Origin: a bacterium
Lineage (GTDB): Bacteria; JAMCPX01
Direction: 5' to 3'
Length of the DNA: 16,082 nucleotides
Assembly (NCBI GenBank): GCA_021789095.1
Contig: JAJYJX010000038.1
Coordinates: 1 to 16,082 of the forward strand
This document shows positions 6,627 to 14,230 of this stretch, one piece after another; positions within the stretch are counted from its first letter, which is position 1, and every line of letters starts with the position of its first letter. Under the pieces are notes generated by a model that saw nothing but the letters and a program-made list of their open reading frames with translations, made no database searches and was not told the origin of the DNA. The translations under genes and the position numbers were made by a program.

Positions 6627-7334
6627 TTATGCGCGCCGGGCAACAAAATTTATTACCCCTGTGATACCTTCTATGTACATTTCCATCGTCCTGAATATCT
6701 CGTCTTTCTTCAGGGTGTCTTTCTTCTCCCTGACTGCAAGAATTTTCAGAAACGGCGAAGGCTCAAACCCCGTCAGCTGTGCAGTCTGGAGTATAACCTC
6801 TTTTTTATGCACGGGCACCTCTGCCCCTTCTAAACTCAATACGCCTTTGAATATGGCAGTGAAGCTTGATAAGGAATTGATCATAAGATGAAGCGCTGAC
6901 TTGTTGGAACTGTTTGTAAACAGCGACTGCCTTATTTTGATAAGTTTCGATTTCAGCTCTGATTCGCATTGAAATTTGAGGTTCTTTTTATCGATAGTGA
7001 TATCTTTTAACGGATCGCTGCCATAAATAACCGTGTGTTGTCTTACCATATCAAGCATTTCAATCGGGAATACGTCCTTGAAAGAATCGAGTTCTTCTTT
7101 TGTAAAGATAAGAGGTGCCGGGTTGCCGTGATAAAAGAACCATTTTAATTCCTTCCCTGCGGCTGCAATATCGCCGGCAGTAACTCCGGAAACAAGCGCC
7201 ATCGTGTTTATATCCGAATATCCTTTGTGGTATTCACCGCTGTGAGATGAACCATACATTACAAGGCCCAGAAGCCTGGAGCCGAAAACCGACTCTAATG
7301 TATGTAAAAGCCTGCCTAAAGTTTCTTCATGCAT
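6627..7334 (-). CDS. Nucleotidyltransferase-fold protein with altered active site
   Basis: The product is 235 residues. The N-terminal ~50 residues match the minimal nucleotidyltransferase pattern: helix, then VMYGSSHSGEY (G28-S29) and SDIN (D41-I42-N43) on the next strand. Classical enzymes have DxD here, so the second metal-binding Asp is Asn. A YGSDPLKDI segment and a helical C-terminal half (~115-235) follow, similar in layout to the helical domains that accompany such folds. AGGAG precedes the start by 9 nt. Its position between TPM and LemA genes on the same strand hints at a shared function, but substrate and activity are unknown. It may be catalytically inactive. Confidence 0.65.
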   Translation of the reverse strand: MHEETLGRLLHTLESVFGSRLLGLVMYGSSHSGEYHKGYSDINTMALVSGVTAGDIAAAGKELKWFFYHGNPAPLIFTKEELDSFKDVFPIEMLDMVRQHTVIYGSDPLKDITIDKKNLKFQCESELKSKLIKIRQSLFTNSSNKSALHLMINSLSSFTAIFKGVLSLEGAEVPVHKKEVILQTAQLTGFEPSPFLKILAVREKKDTLKKDEIFRTMEMYIEGITGVINFVARRA

Positions 7335-7359
7335 ATTGTAATGCTCCTATCATTTCTCA

Positions 7360-7500
7360 ATACTAAATTCTGATATCTAAATCCTAAACAAAACCAAAAT
7401 CTTAAATACAAATGTACAAAAGAGAGAAATAAGCCCTTTTGAATTTTTATCATTTGATATTGTTTAGAAATTAGTGTTTTGGATTTAGAATTTGGTTTCA
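7360..7500. repeat. AT-rich fold-back repeat between TPM and nucleotidyltransferase genes
   Basis: The gap between the two genes is an imperfect inverted repeat. The left arm has CTAAATCCTAAACAAAACC (7377-7395). The complement of the right arm reads CTAATTTCTAAACAATATC (from 7454-7472). Both arms also carry an outer A[CT][TC]AAATTCT block. The centre is a perfect CAAAAG (7417-7422) / CTTTTG (7436-7441) stem with a 13-nt loop. Such AT-rich palindromes built of 'TAAATTCTAAA'-type words are dispersed in many environmental bacterial genomes. It interrupts the otherwise compact TPM-nucleotidyltransferase-lemA cluster. An open reading frame on the minus strand through it is a by-product of the repeat. 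Confidence 0.65.
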
Positions 7501-7507
7501 TAAAATG

Positions 7508-8260
7508 TCACCATCCTCCTGAAGCGCCCCCGCCGCCGCTGAGCCCTCCGCCAAACCCGCCAAATCCTCCCCCAAACCCGCCGCCTGATCTGCCGCCGAA
7601 CCCTCCGCCAAAACCACTGCCGAGAAGGAACAAAGTAATAAAAGGGTGTCTTATTGCAAAGTAAATGAACACAATAAACAACAAAATTCCAAGGATTGTA
7701 TTGACTGCATTCGGGGTATTTGCACCAGAAGATGCTGCAGCAGAAGCATGGGATGATATATCACCTTGGTTTATTGACTGGGCAAGGGTCTTTATTATTT
7801 GCAATGTGCCTGCTGCTATACCATGTGAGAATTGGCCTTCTTTAAATGCAGGAACTATATAATTTCTTATAATAGAACCTGCCTGCTCATCTGTAAATCC
7901 AGGCTCAAGACCGTAGCCGACCTCGATCCTTACCTGCTTTTCCTCGGTCGAAACAATAAGCATCACTCCATTGTCCAGACCTTTTACACCAACACCCCAT
8001 TTCTTGAAAAGTTCATTGGCATATTCGTCAATACCCAAATCGCCCGTGTTTTTAACTGTTACAACCGCTATCTGTATACCGGTCTGATTGTTGAATGAAC
8101 TTATGGCAGAATCCAATTCCGATACAGTATTGCCATCAATTATGCCTGCAAAATCATTTACATAGCCGGCATATGAAGGGAAATTGTGGGCTCTGGCCTG
8201 CATGGTCGATATCACCAATATTGTAGCAATACTGATGAATATAAGAAAATATTTTTTCAT
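7508..8260 (-). CDS. TPM domain protein (YgcG family)
   Basis: The product is 250 residues. A signal peptide ends near residue 24 (QARA). The TPM (DUF477) domain spans ~32-160 with the diagnostic VNDFAGIID, TGIQIAVVTV, LFKKWGVGVKGLDNGVMLIV, KQVRIEVGYGLEPGFTD and AGSIIRNYIVPAFKEG segments. A transmembrane segment at ~187-213 precedes a C-terminal Gly/Phe-rich tail (214-250: repeated GGGFGG). This is the standard YgcG architecture: an extracytoplasmic TPM domain anchored by a C-terminal helix with a cytoplasmic Gly-rich tail. The family is linked to membrane or photosystem assembly elsewhere, and its role in bacteria is unclear. No strong Shine-Dalgarno precedes the start. Confidence 0.93.
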   Translation of the reverse strand: MKKYFLIFISIATILVISTMQARAHNFPSYAGYVNDFAGIIDGNTVSELDSAISSFNNQTGIQIAVVTVKNTGDLGIDEYANELFKKWGVGVKGLDNGVMLIVSTEEKQVRIEVGYGLEPGFTDEQAGSIIRNYIVPAFKEGQFSHGIAAGTLQIIKTLAQSINQGDISSHASAAASSGANTPNAVNTILGILLFIVFIYFAIRHPFITLFLLGSGFGGGFGGRSGGGFGGGFGGFGGGLSGGGGASGGW

Positions 8261-8355
8261 AACAAATTATACATTAATCATTCAAATGAATAAGTCAAAA
8301 AACTTTTAGTTGATTTTTGCCACCTCAATGTTATGCCATATGATAAGGAGGTCTT

Positions 8356-9153
8356 ATGGATATAAGAGGGACTGCCACGCAGGCATTATCAGAAGGAATA
8401 AAACAGGCAATTGGGCTTACCAAGAAGTATTATCTGGCGTTTGCAATACCGGTAGCGCTCGGATTTATATGGGGCATAGTATCACGTGCATATCTGTATG
8501 GAGGTGTAATGGCCTTGATGTCATCCGCAATGATGCGCAGTCCTGATACAGGCATGATGATAAACTTTGGGCATATAATAGTGATGCTGATACTCAGTAT
8601 GCTGATAAGCATTGCGTTATGGATGGTAACATTTACAGGTGCGGGATTGATCCTGAAACACCGCAATGAAGATTTTAAACTCGACTTTAGCGAAGTATTG
8701 GCTTATGCAGGAAACAGGCTTGGATCCCTGATTACCGGAGGGTTCCTGTACATCTTTCTTCCGTCCCTGCCTGTACTGATACCGTTTATCGGATTCTTTT
8801 ATATCATAGGTTTCATTGTATACATCTTTCTTATCGGCAAAAATTACGGAGGCTTTTTCTTCTGGGCTTATCCCGTTCTAGCAGAAGGCAAGTCTGCTAC
8901 TGAAGGCTTTAACATCGCCAAACAGGCAGTCCTTCCCCAAAAAGGGGCATTCTGGACAGCTCTTGTGCTCGGTTTTATTGTAATGTGGATAGCAGATCTG
9001 TTCCTGGCATTCCTGCCTTACATTGGATACCTGCTCATATGGACCATAAATCTTATATTCCTTTTGTTCACAGGCCTTATGTATTATGATTACAGGGGAG
9101 ATACAGGGCAACAGACAACTATACCCACGCCACGCAATAATCAATCAAATTAA
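8356..9153 (+). CDS. Polytopic inner-membrane protein
   Basis: The product is 265 residues. An AAGGAGG lies a few bases before the ATG. After a short amphipathic N-terminus come about six hydrophobic segments (~25-45, 72-100, 122-142, 143-161, 198-219 and 221-243) and a polar tail. The layout (an amphipathic segment LxxGIKQAIGLTKKYY, then helices, with a SATEGFNIAKQAV-type loop helix) is reminiscent of GPDPase_memb- or DUF4013-type membrane domains, but I do not assign a family firmly. It is divergent from the TPM-domain gene across a 95-bp gap, so the two may share regulation. Function unknown. Confidence 0.8.
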   Translation: MDIRGTATQALSEGIKQAIGLTKKYYLAFAIPVALGFIWGIVSRAYLYGGVMALMSSAMMRSPDTGMMINFGHIIVMLILSMLISIALWMVTFTGAGLILKHRNEDFKLDFSEVLAYAGNRLGSLITGGFLYIFLPSLPVLIPFIGFFYIIGFIVYIFLIGKNYGGFFFWAYPVLAEGKSATEGFNIAKQAVLPQKGAFWTALVLGFIVMWIADLFLAFLPYIGYLLIWTINLIFLLFTGLMYYDYRGDTGQQTTIPTPRNNQSN

Positions 9154-9419
9154 ATGGTACGTTAAGACCGGTGAGAAACAGGCGGCATTTCTCATGGGGG
9201 GAGTCAGCTATTTATGATGAATGTGCATCACTGAATGCGAGAAACATATGAAAAAAGTAAAAAAACGAGGACAGTCGGGCCAGAAAGGTTCGTTCGATAC
9301 CAAACATTAAATCTGCTGCAGTAAAAAAACACAGACAAAGATTGTCAAAACGGCCCGGAAAAGAAACAACAAAAACATTCAAAAACCCTGGAGATAAATC
9401 ACAAAACCAGGTAACCGAA
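9154..9419. other. Gap between convergent genes with weak hairpin and possible frame-broken basic ORF
   Basis: This 266-bp stretch separates the membrane protein gene from the end of the SGNH lipoprotein gene. TGAGAAA (9172-9178) and TTTCTCA (9188-9194) can form a 7-bp stem, but no T tract follows. An ATG at 9248 opens a 20-codon Lys-rich frame (MKKVKKRGQSGQKGSFDTKH). Shifting by one base in the A7 run at 9259-9265 would join it to a longer, very basic frame that continues to 9593, against the 3' end of the opposite gene. Without comparison it cannot be called a gene. Confidence 0.3.
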
Positions 9420-11087
9420 TTAATAAAGCAGTGTACTGCATGTGAATGTTGTAACACTTATATAGTTCTGGCTTGTAGGCCCCTCTGCGCACTGGCAGTA
9501 AAGCTTCTGGCTGTTGGCTGTTTGCGAGCAATAATCGGAGAGTGCTGTCGGCGACAGCGGATCTGCGGCAGCGATGGACGGCAGATCGGGTAAAGGCACA
9601 TGCGTATGGAGTGTGTCGTTTATTGTCTGGATAAATATACTTGCAAGCACGACATAGCCTGTATTGGTAAGGTGAAGGTCATCCATGCTGTAAAACCCGC
9701 CAAGGTGTTTCATTTTCAGTGTCTGGCTGCCAATGATATACTCCGGAAAACCCTGTGCATCGAATAGAATGCCCTGGCCTGCCAGTGTTACCTTCCCGCT
9801 CATGAGATCCGCAAACGGGACAATATGAACATTTGGATATTGGGCAACCACACTTGCAAATTCAGCGTTAAATTGATCTATGATATTGTTTATGGGTACG
9901 AGGGTTTCACATGCATTAATCGCACATGTATTGGGAATAAATGCTGCTGCACAGCTATCAGGCGGTCCTGCAGCAAGATCAAGGGAAAGCAAAGGTACAT
10001 TGCTGAATGTCATGCTGCAGGGTGTAAGCTGCTCCAGGGCGGTTTGCTGGAATGAGGGAAGAGCAATGGCATGGGGAACGTTGGCAAGGAACACCTGTGC
10101 ACCTGTTGATGCAAGTGCTGAAACAGCCTGGGTGATATAAAGCACAAATTGATCATATGGTGTTACGCGGCCTGTCAAAAGGTCGTTGCCGTACAGGTCT
10201 GCGCTGACAATAATAGAAGGGTGCAGTTCTTCTGCCATCACAATTTCGGGCTTGATGTCCCTTGTCTCAAAAAATTTGTTGTCATAAGGCGCAAACAGGA
10301 AGTTCGTGAGTGGTATGACAAATCCTGAATTTGCGCTTTTTGATGCTGGTCCACGCACTTCATCCTGTATCATGGCACCGGGCACAGCTATATTGTAAGG
10401 CGTTACGGTTGGATCCTCAAAAAATGAAGAAAAGTCAGTTGCTGTAAATAAGTAAACCGCTATATCGCCTAAACCTACGGTAAAATTCCCGTTGGTATCA
10501 AGCCCTTCGAACCCTTCTTCAGGCGACAGTCCCGGCATCTTGATCAGCGGTATAGGGAAATATGCACCAGCCATCCTTGCTATCCATGTTGCAGGACCGT
10601 TGAGCTGTGCTACCTCGTTATAGCTGTCTGATTGAAATCCGGCTGTGTAGCTTGCTCCCATTGCTACAAATCTTTTGAAAAGACTGCTGACAGGCGGTTC
10701 GTACGTATATGCATTCGCAAAATAAGCGCACGCACTGAAACTGTTCGCTACTACCAGAGGATAGGTTCCGGCTGTGGGCGTGCCTGCAGTTGTAAAGCTT
10801 ATCGACACCTCATTATTGGATTGAGCTGTTACTGTAACACCCCTTGCTTTATTGCCAAGATATACAACAGGTACGGTCCCTGGATCAAAGCCCTCTATTG
10901 CAGCGTTTACCTGCTGGTCTCCGAATTGTGTACCTTGTGCAGGCGATATGCTGACCAGCTTTGCAGTTGAGGTAAAGCTTGTACATACGTTAGCGTATAA
11001 ATTTGTTGAAGAACTGCTGGTCCCGCACCCTGAAACTATTATTGCTGCAAGAGATATTCCAATGATTAAAAGCCTTAAACCTTTCAT
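9420..11087 (-). CDS. Lipoprotein with IPT/TIG domain and SGNH (GDSL-type) hydrolase domain
   Basis: The product is 555 residues. The signal peptide has lipobox VSGC (Cys21). Residues ~43-128 look like an IPT/TIG immunoglobulin-like domain (LVSISPAQGTQFGDQQV...VYLGNKA...AGTYPLVVAN). The SGNH hydrolase fold follows: block I FVAMGASYTAG with nucleophile Ser146, block II near NIAVPGA (233-238), block III SADLYGND with Asn301, and block V SMDDLHLTNTGY with Asp469 and His472. All catalytic positions are present, so an active esterase or lipase acting on acyl or acetyl groups at the envelope is expected; the substrate is unknown. The last ~40 residues contain four Cys. AAGGAGG lies 7 nt before the ATG. 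It is divergent from the cohesin-like gene. Confidence 0.85.
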   Translation of the reverse strand: MKGLRLLIIGISLAAIIVSGCGTSSSSTNLYANVCTSFTSTAKLVSISPAQGTQFGDQQVNAAIEGFDPGTVPVVYLGNKARGVTVTAQSNNEVSISFTTAGTPTAGTYPLVVANSFSACAYFANAYTYEPPVSSLFKRFVAMGASYTAGFQSDSYNEVAQLNGPATWIARMAGAYFPIPLIKMPGLSPEEGFEGLDTNGNFTVGLGDIAVYLFTATDFSSFFEDPTVTPYNIAVPGAMIQDEVRGPASKSANSGFVIPLTNFLFAPYDNKFFETRDIKPEIVMAEELHPSIIVSADLYGNDLLTGRVTPYDQFVLYITQAVSALASTGAQVFLANVPHAIALPSFQQTALEQLTPCSMTFSNVPLLSLDLAAGPPDSCAAAFIPNTCAINACETLVPINNIIDQFNAEFASVVAQYPNVHIVPFADLMSGKVTLAGQGILFDAQGFPEYIIGSQTLKMKHLGGFYSMDDLHLTNTGYVVLASIFIQTINDTLHTHVPLPDLPSIAAADPLSPTALSDYCSQTANSQKLYCQCAEGPTSQNYISVTTFTCSTLLY

Positions 11088-11112
11088 ACCCTGCCCTCCT
11101 TATCTGTGTATT

Positions 11113-11140
11113 TTAATATAGATTCATAAATAAATTGCAA
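11113..11140 (-). promoter_or_regulatory. Candidate sigma-70-type promoter for the SGNH lipoprotein gene
   Basis: Reading the minus strand, TTGCAA (11135-11140) and TATTAA (11113-11118) are 16 bp apart in an AT-rich gap, 25 nt before the start codon. Each box matches consensus at four of six positions. This is a weak prediction. Confidence 0.3.
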
Positions 11141-11196
11141 GAGTTATGTCCGGCTTGTTTTCCATTCTAACAATGTCTACTTTTAAATTAATATAG

Positions 11197-11202
11197 TATA
11201 AT
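11197..11202 (+). promoter_or_regulatory. Candidate -10 element for the cohesin-like gene
   Basis: A perfect TATAAT lies 40 nt upstream of the start codon in the divergent gap, but no convincing -35 box is found 16-18 bp upstream. It could be a promoter that depends on an activator, or a chance match in AT-rich sequence. Confidence 0.35.
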
Positions 11203-11241
11203 AGATGTGTTATTATAAAGCCGTTTTAAAAGGAGGAGAAT

Positions 11242-13041
11242 ATGCTCGTGCTTCTGAATAAAACCGTATCCAAATCATTACGTATGAAACTTCTGTCCGG
11301 TTTTATTGCCGCATTACTGATGATACTAAACCTATCCTGTGCCCAGAGCAAACAAGCCCAGAGCAGGACTCTGCCAAACATAGCCATAGACTGCAATGAA
11401 TCAGACTGGGACCCTTATGCAGGCACGTTTCATGTAAATATAACCTATCACGGCACAAGCTCGCCTATAGATACATCAACGCTCAATGTGATAGTCAACA
11501 ATAACAATGTTACTTCCGCACTGACAATAACCGCTGATAGCGCAGCCGGCGTGATAACGGGTTTATCCAATACCTGTGATGGCGTTAATGTGTTCGTAAC
11601 CATAAAAGACAAGGCAGGCACACTGGCTTCAGCATCATGCAATGTACCTGCACTCGCGATAAATTATCCGGCAAACAATAGTGTGATCGACGATCCTTTG
11701 CCTGCTGTTGCCGTAGTTTATGCCACCTATACAACAAATACCGGGTTCAGCGTAAGCATGGATGGTACAGATATTACAGGGATCTGTACAACGGGCAACA
11801 CATCAGCTACATGCCAGATACCGTTCGGACAATACATAACCCCGCCGGGTATGCATTCCATAAGCACCCACCGGTGCTTTGCAGGCGGCGGTCCGTGCTG
11901 CGATAAGAGCTCTGCATTCACGTTCAGTCCGCCCGTACCTTCTGTAAATATCCTGAACCCGTCGTCCGGCTATATCTCGTCCACAACCGCCGATATAAGC
12001 GTTTTGTTTTCTGACACAACGAACAAGCTCGGGCTGGATCCAAACACATACAACATTCTGGTAAACGGAAGCAACGTAACAGGCTCATTTACAACAACAG
12101 TCTACAGCACGCTATCCGGTTATGGATATCCTTCCACACCGACATCGTTTACAGCAAGAGGGAGTGTTCCTCTCGGGGTTGTTATAAACAACACGATCCA
12201 GGCGTCTGTAACAAACCTCTTCTATGGAATAACAGGCACTGCTTCAAAGGACTTTACCGTGGACAGTACACCGCCTTTGCTGACCATAGCGCAGCCTGTG
12301 TCAGGCAGTGCATCGGGCCCCAACCTGCCCTACTTTATTTATCAAAATATAAGTCTGCCGTATGAAGCGGACTACTCGGATTCAGGGAGCGGCGTGAATA
12401 TATCAAGCTTCAAAATAAATGTTAACGGCGCTGCCGGTACCGTGAATGCAACGGATGTAAGCGCAACAGGCGCACTGCCTGTTACCCTGCCGGTAAACAG
12501 CGGAAGCAGCGGCACAGGCACGTTTACAATCAATGCACAGGTGTCTGACAATGCAGGAAATATTGCTTCTGCAAATTCCGTCATAACGCTATCGCTTGCG
12601 AACATTGGCATAGGAAGTGCGAGCGTGAGTGCAGGGACTTTATTCACAATCCCTGTCAATGTGTTCATAGACCCTGCAAATATTTACGGGCTGGGCAGCT
12701 ACAGCATATACGTAAGTTTTAATTCAAACATTATCAGTTTCCAGTCAGCCAGCGGGAGTTCTTCATCCCTGGCATCTCAGGGAGTTGCCTATTCGCCGCA
12801 ATTCGTAAACATGCCGTTTGTAACCGACCTTGCACTTGGAGAAGATAATATTTATTCGTCGACAACGGCAGGGGGCGGATTTCAATCACCGGTCGGGTTG
12901 TTTAATATCGCTAACCTGACCTTTTATGCATTTTCATCAGGAACCACGGATTTAACAATTACAGTGATTCTTCTGCAGGACACAACTGGAAGCTCTCTGC
13001 CTCAAAGCAATGTCCAATCAGGTACTGTAACGGTACAGTGA
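11242..13041 (+). CDS. Secreted multi-domain Ig-like protein with C-terminal cohesin-like domain
   Basis: The product is 599 residues. AGGAGGAG lies just before the ATG. A signal peptide with a possible, non-ideal lipobox (NLSC, Cys33) is followed by several beta-sandwich-like repeats rich in Thr, Ser, Asn and Gly. These show hallmarks such as [28 protein letters not shown] and [16 protein letters not shown] (a recurring 'xxxVxVNGxxVT' strand), then [17 protein letters not shown] and [12 protein letters not shown], as in Ig-like/Big repeats. Residues ~454-599 resemble a cohesin fold: [45 protein letters not shown] and a final QSGTVTVQ. Cohesin-like domains also occur outside cellulosomes, and no dockerin partner is seen here. 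Probably a surface or periplasmic binding or structural protein. The Nudix gene starts 8 nt after its stop. Confidence 0.7.
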   Translation: MLVLLNKTVSKSLRMKLLSGFIAALLMILNLSCAQSKQAQSRTLPNIAIDCNESDWDPYAGTFHVNITYHGTSSPIDTSTLNVIVNNNNVTSALTITADSAAGVITGLSNTCDGVNVFVTIKDKAGTLASASCNVPALAINYPANNSVIDDPLPAVAVVYATYTTNTGFSVSMDGTDITGICTTGNTSATCQIPFGQYITPPGMHSISTHRCFAGGGPCCDKSSAFTFSPPVPSVNILNPSSGYISSTTADISVLFSDTTNKLGLDPNTYNILVNGSNVTGSFTTTVYSTLSGYGYPSTPTSFTARGSVPLGVVINNTIQASVTNLFYGITGTASKDFTVDSTPPLLTIAQPVSGSASGPNLPYFIYQNISLPYEADYSDSGSGVNISSFKINVNGAAGTVNATDVSATGALPVTLPVNSGSSGTGTFTINAQVSDNAGNIASANSVITLSLANIGIGSASVSAGTLFTIPVNVFIDPANIYGLGSYSIYVSFNSNIISFQSASGSSSSLASQGVAYSPQFVNMPFVTDLALGEDNIYSSTTAGGGFQSPVGLFNIANLTFYAFSSGTTDLTITVILLQDTTGSSLPQSNVQSGTVTVQ

Positions 13042-13048
13042 GGAGTTT

Positions 13049-13474
13049 ATGACAGTGTACAAAAATCCAGTCCCGACCGTTGATATTATCATTGAGATTG
13101 GCGATAAGATTATCCTGATAGAGAGGAAGAACCCTCCATACGGATGGGCAATACCCGGCGGGTTCGTGGATTACGGAGAATCGCTTGAAAACGCAGCAAG
13201 AAGAGAGGCCATGGAGGAGACATCCGTTCATGCGGAACTTTATGAGCAATTCTATACCTATTCTAAACCTGAACGCGACCCGCGTCATCACACCATAACG
13301 ACTGTTTATATTGCAAGGGCTGTTGACGGCAGGCCTGCGGCAAACGATGATGCAAAATCATTAAAATTGTTTACTTCCGATGCATTGCCTGATAACCTTG
13401 CTTTCGATCACAGGGATATACTCATGGATTACTTTGAATACAAGAAAACTGGAAAAAGGCCAAAGCCCTGTTAA
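13049..13474 (+). CDS. Nudix hydrolase
   Basis: The product is 141 residues. The Nudix box runs from G37 to about 59: GFVDYGE, then SLENAAR, then REAMEETSV. It conserves the metal-binding REx2EE core, but the usual Gly after EEx is Ser. The segment [15 protein letters not shown] and the overall length fit the small ADP-ribose pyrophosphatase-like or general nucleotide-cleaning members. The substrate (a nucleoside diphosphate linked to another moiety) cannot be told from sequence. GAGGAG overlaps the stop of the cohesin-like gene and lies 4 nt from the ATG, which suggests coupling despite unrelated function. The AMMECR1-domain gene follows by 8 nt. Confidence 0.93.
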   Translation: MTVYKNPVPTVDIIIEIGDKIILIERKNPPYGWAIPGGFVDYGESLENAARREAMEETSVHAELYEQFYTYSKPERDPRHHTITTVYIARAVDGRPAANDDAKSLKLFTSDALPDNLAFDHRDILMDYFEYKKTGKRPKPC

Positions 13475-13482
13475 CCCTTAAT

Positions 13483-14052
13483 ATGACAAAATTAAATTTT
13501 AACGAGCAAAAAGAGCTTTTGACGCTTGCACGCAAAACACTGCAATCATACCTGAAAAACGGCACTGTACCCGAATATAAGACCGGCAACCCTAACCTGC
13601 TCAGGAAAGCCGGTGCATTTGTGACGCTCAACAAGCACGAGATGTTAAGAGGATGCATAGGCAACTTCTTTACAAAAGAACCTCTTTACAAGAATGTCCA
13701 GACGATGGCAGTTGCAGCAGCTGTTGAAGACCCCAGATTCAGACAGGTTTCGCTGAACGAGTTAAAAGACATAGAGATAGAGATCTCGGTATTGTCAGAT
13801 CTGATGATTGTAGGTTCTATTGATGGAATATGCGTAGGTGAGCACGGCCTGTATGTTACGAAAGGTTTTTACAGAGGTGTTCTGCTGCCGCAGGTTGCAA
13901 CCGAGTACGGATGGGACAGGGAAACATTTTTGAGTGAAACCTGCGTTAAGGCCGGGTTAGACCGTGATGAATGGAGAGATGGCAGTGTCAAGATAGAAAA
14001 GTTCAGCGCCCAGGTATTTAACGAGGCAGTGGTGGTTGGTTCAGAAAAGTAG
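13483..14052 (+). CDS. amrA: AMMECR1 domain protein (AmmeMemoRadiSam protein A-like)
   Basis: The product is 189 residues, typical of bacterial and archaeal AMMECR1-domain proteins. Diagnostic segments are GAFVTLNKHEMLRGCIGNF (44-62), AAAVEDPRFRQVSLNEL (78-94), IEISVLSDL, GLYVTKGFYRGVLLPQVATEYGWDRETFL (122-150) and the conserved CVKAGL. The conserved LRGCIG motif is intact. In many genomes this protein is encoded with Memo and a radical-SAM enzyme (AmmeMemoRadiSam system); neither is in this window. The molecular function is not established here. No Shine-Dalgarno is visible before the ATG, which lies 8 nt after the Nudix stop, so translation may depend on coupling. Confidence 0.92.
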   Translation: MTKLNFNEQKELLTLARKTLQSYLKNGTVPEYKTGNPNLLRKAGAFVTLNKHEMLRGCIGNFFTKEPLYKNVQTMAVAAAVEDPRFRQVSLNELKDIEIEISVLSDLMIVGSIDGICVGEHGLYVTKGFYRGVLLPQVATEYGWDRETFLSETCVKAGLDRDEWRDGSVKIEKFSAQVFNEAVVVGSEK

Positions 14053-14117
14053 TTCTGCTTCATTATTAGATTTTTCGTCGTGGCACCAAGGCAACACTCC
14101 TCAGGCAGAGAAGAGCA

Positions 14118-14214
14118 TGTCATTCTGAACGAAGTGAAGAATCTCAGGGGAGCAGATTCTTCGCCGTTGGCTCAGAATGACAGGGATGTGTAGATTCTTC
14201 GACTGCGCCTCAGA
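14118..14214. repeat. Dispersed palindromic repeat of the 'GTCATTCTGA...GAAGAATCT' type
   Basis: The left arm (14119-14144) begins GTCATTCTGAAC and ends GAAGAATCT. The right arm (14154-14181) is its approximate inverse, beginning AGATTCTTCGCC and ending CTCAGAATGAC. A third, degraded half-copy lies at 14192-14214 (AGATTCTTCGACTGCG...). This word is familiar from intergenic repeats in many unrelated bacteria. It fills the gap between the convergent AMMECR1 and ilvC genes and can fold into a long hairpin, so it may also act as a transcription barrier in both directions. Nothing else was seen in 14053-14230. Confidence 0.8.
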
Positions 14215-14230
14215 CAATGCCCCCTTAATT

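Noticed and set aside
7316-7501. 61-codon open frame on the minus strand
   Set aside because: It runs through the AT-rich fold-back repeat and the start of the nucleotidyltransferase gene; composition is explained by the repeat.
7528-7614. GGC/GGT-rich repeats in the TPM gene considered as a DNA repeat array
   Set aside because: They encode the Gly-rich tail normal for YgcG-type proteins, not a separate repeat element or CRISPR.
7479-7664. Proline-rich open frame on the plus strand
   Set aside because: It is the antisense of the Gly/Phe-rich tail of the TPM protein, which has clear family support.
9172-9194. TGAGAAA/TTTCTCA hairpin considered as a terminator or riboswitch
   Set aside because: The 7-bp stem has no T tract and no known aptamer motif surrounds it.
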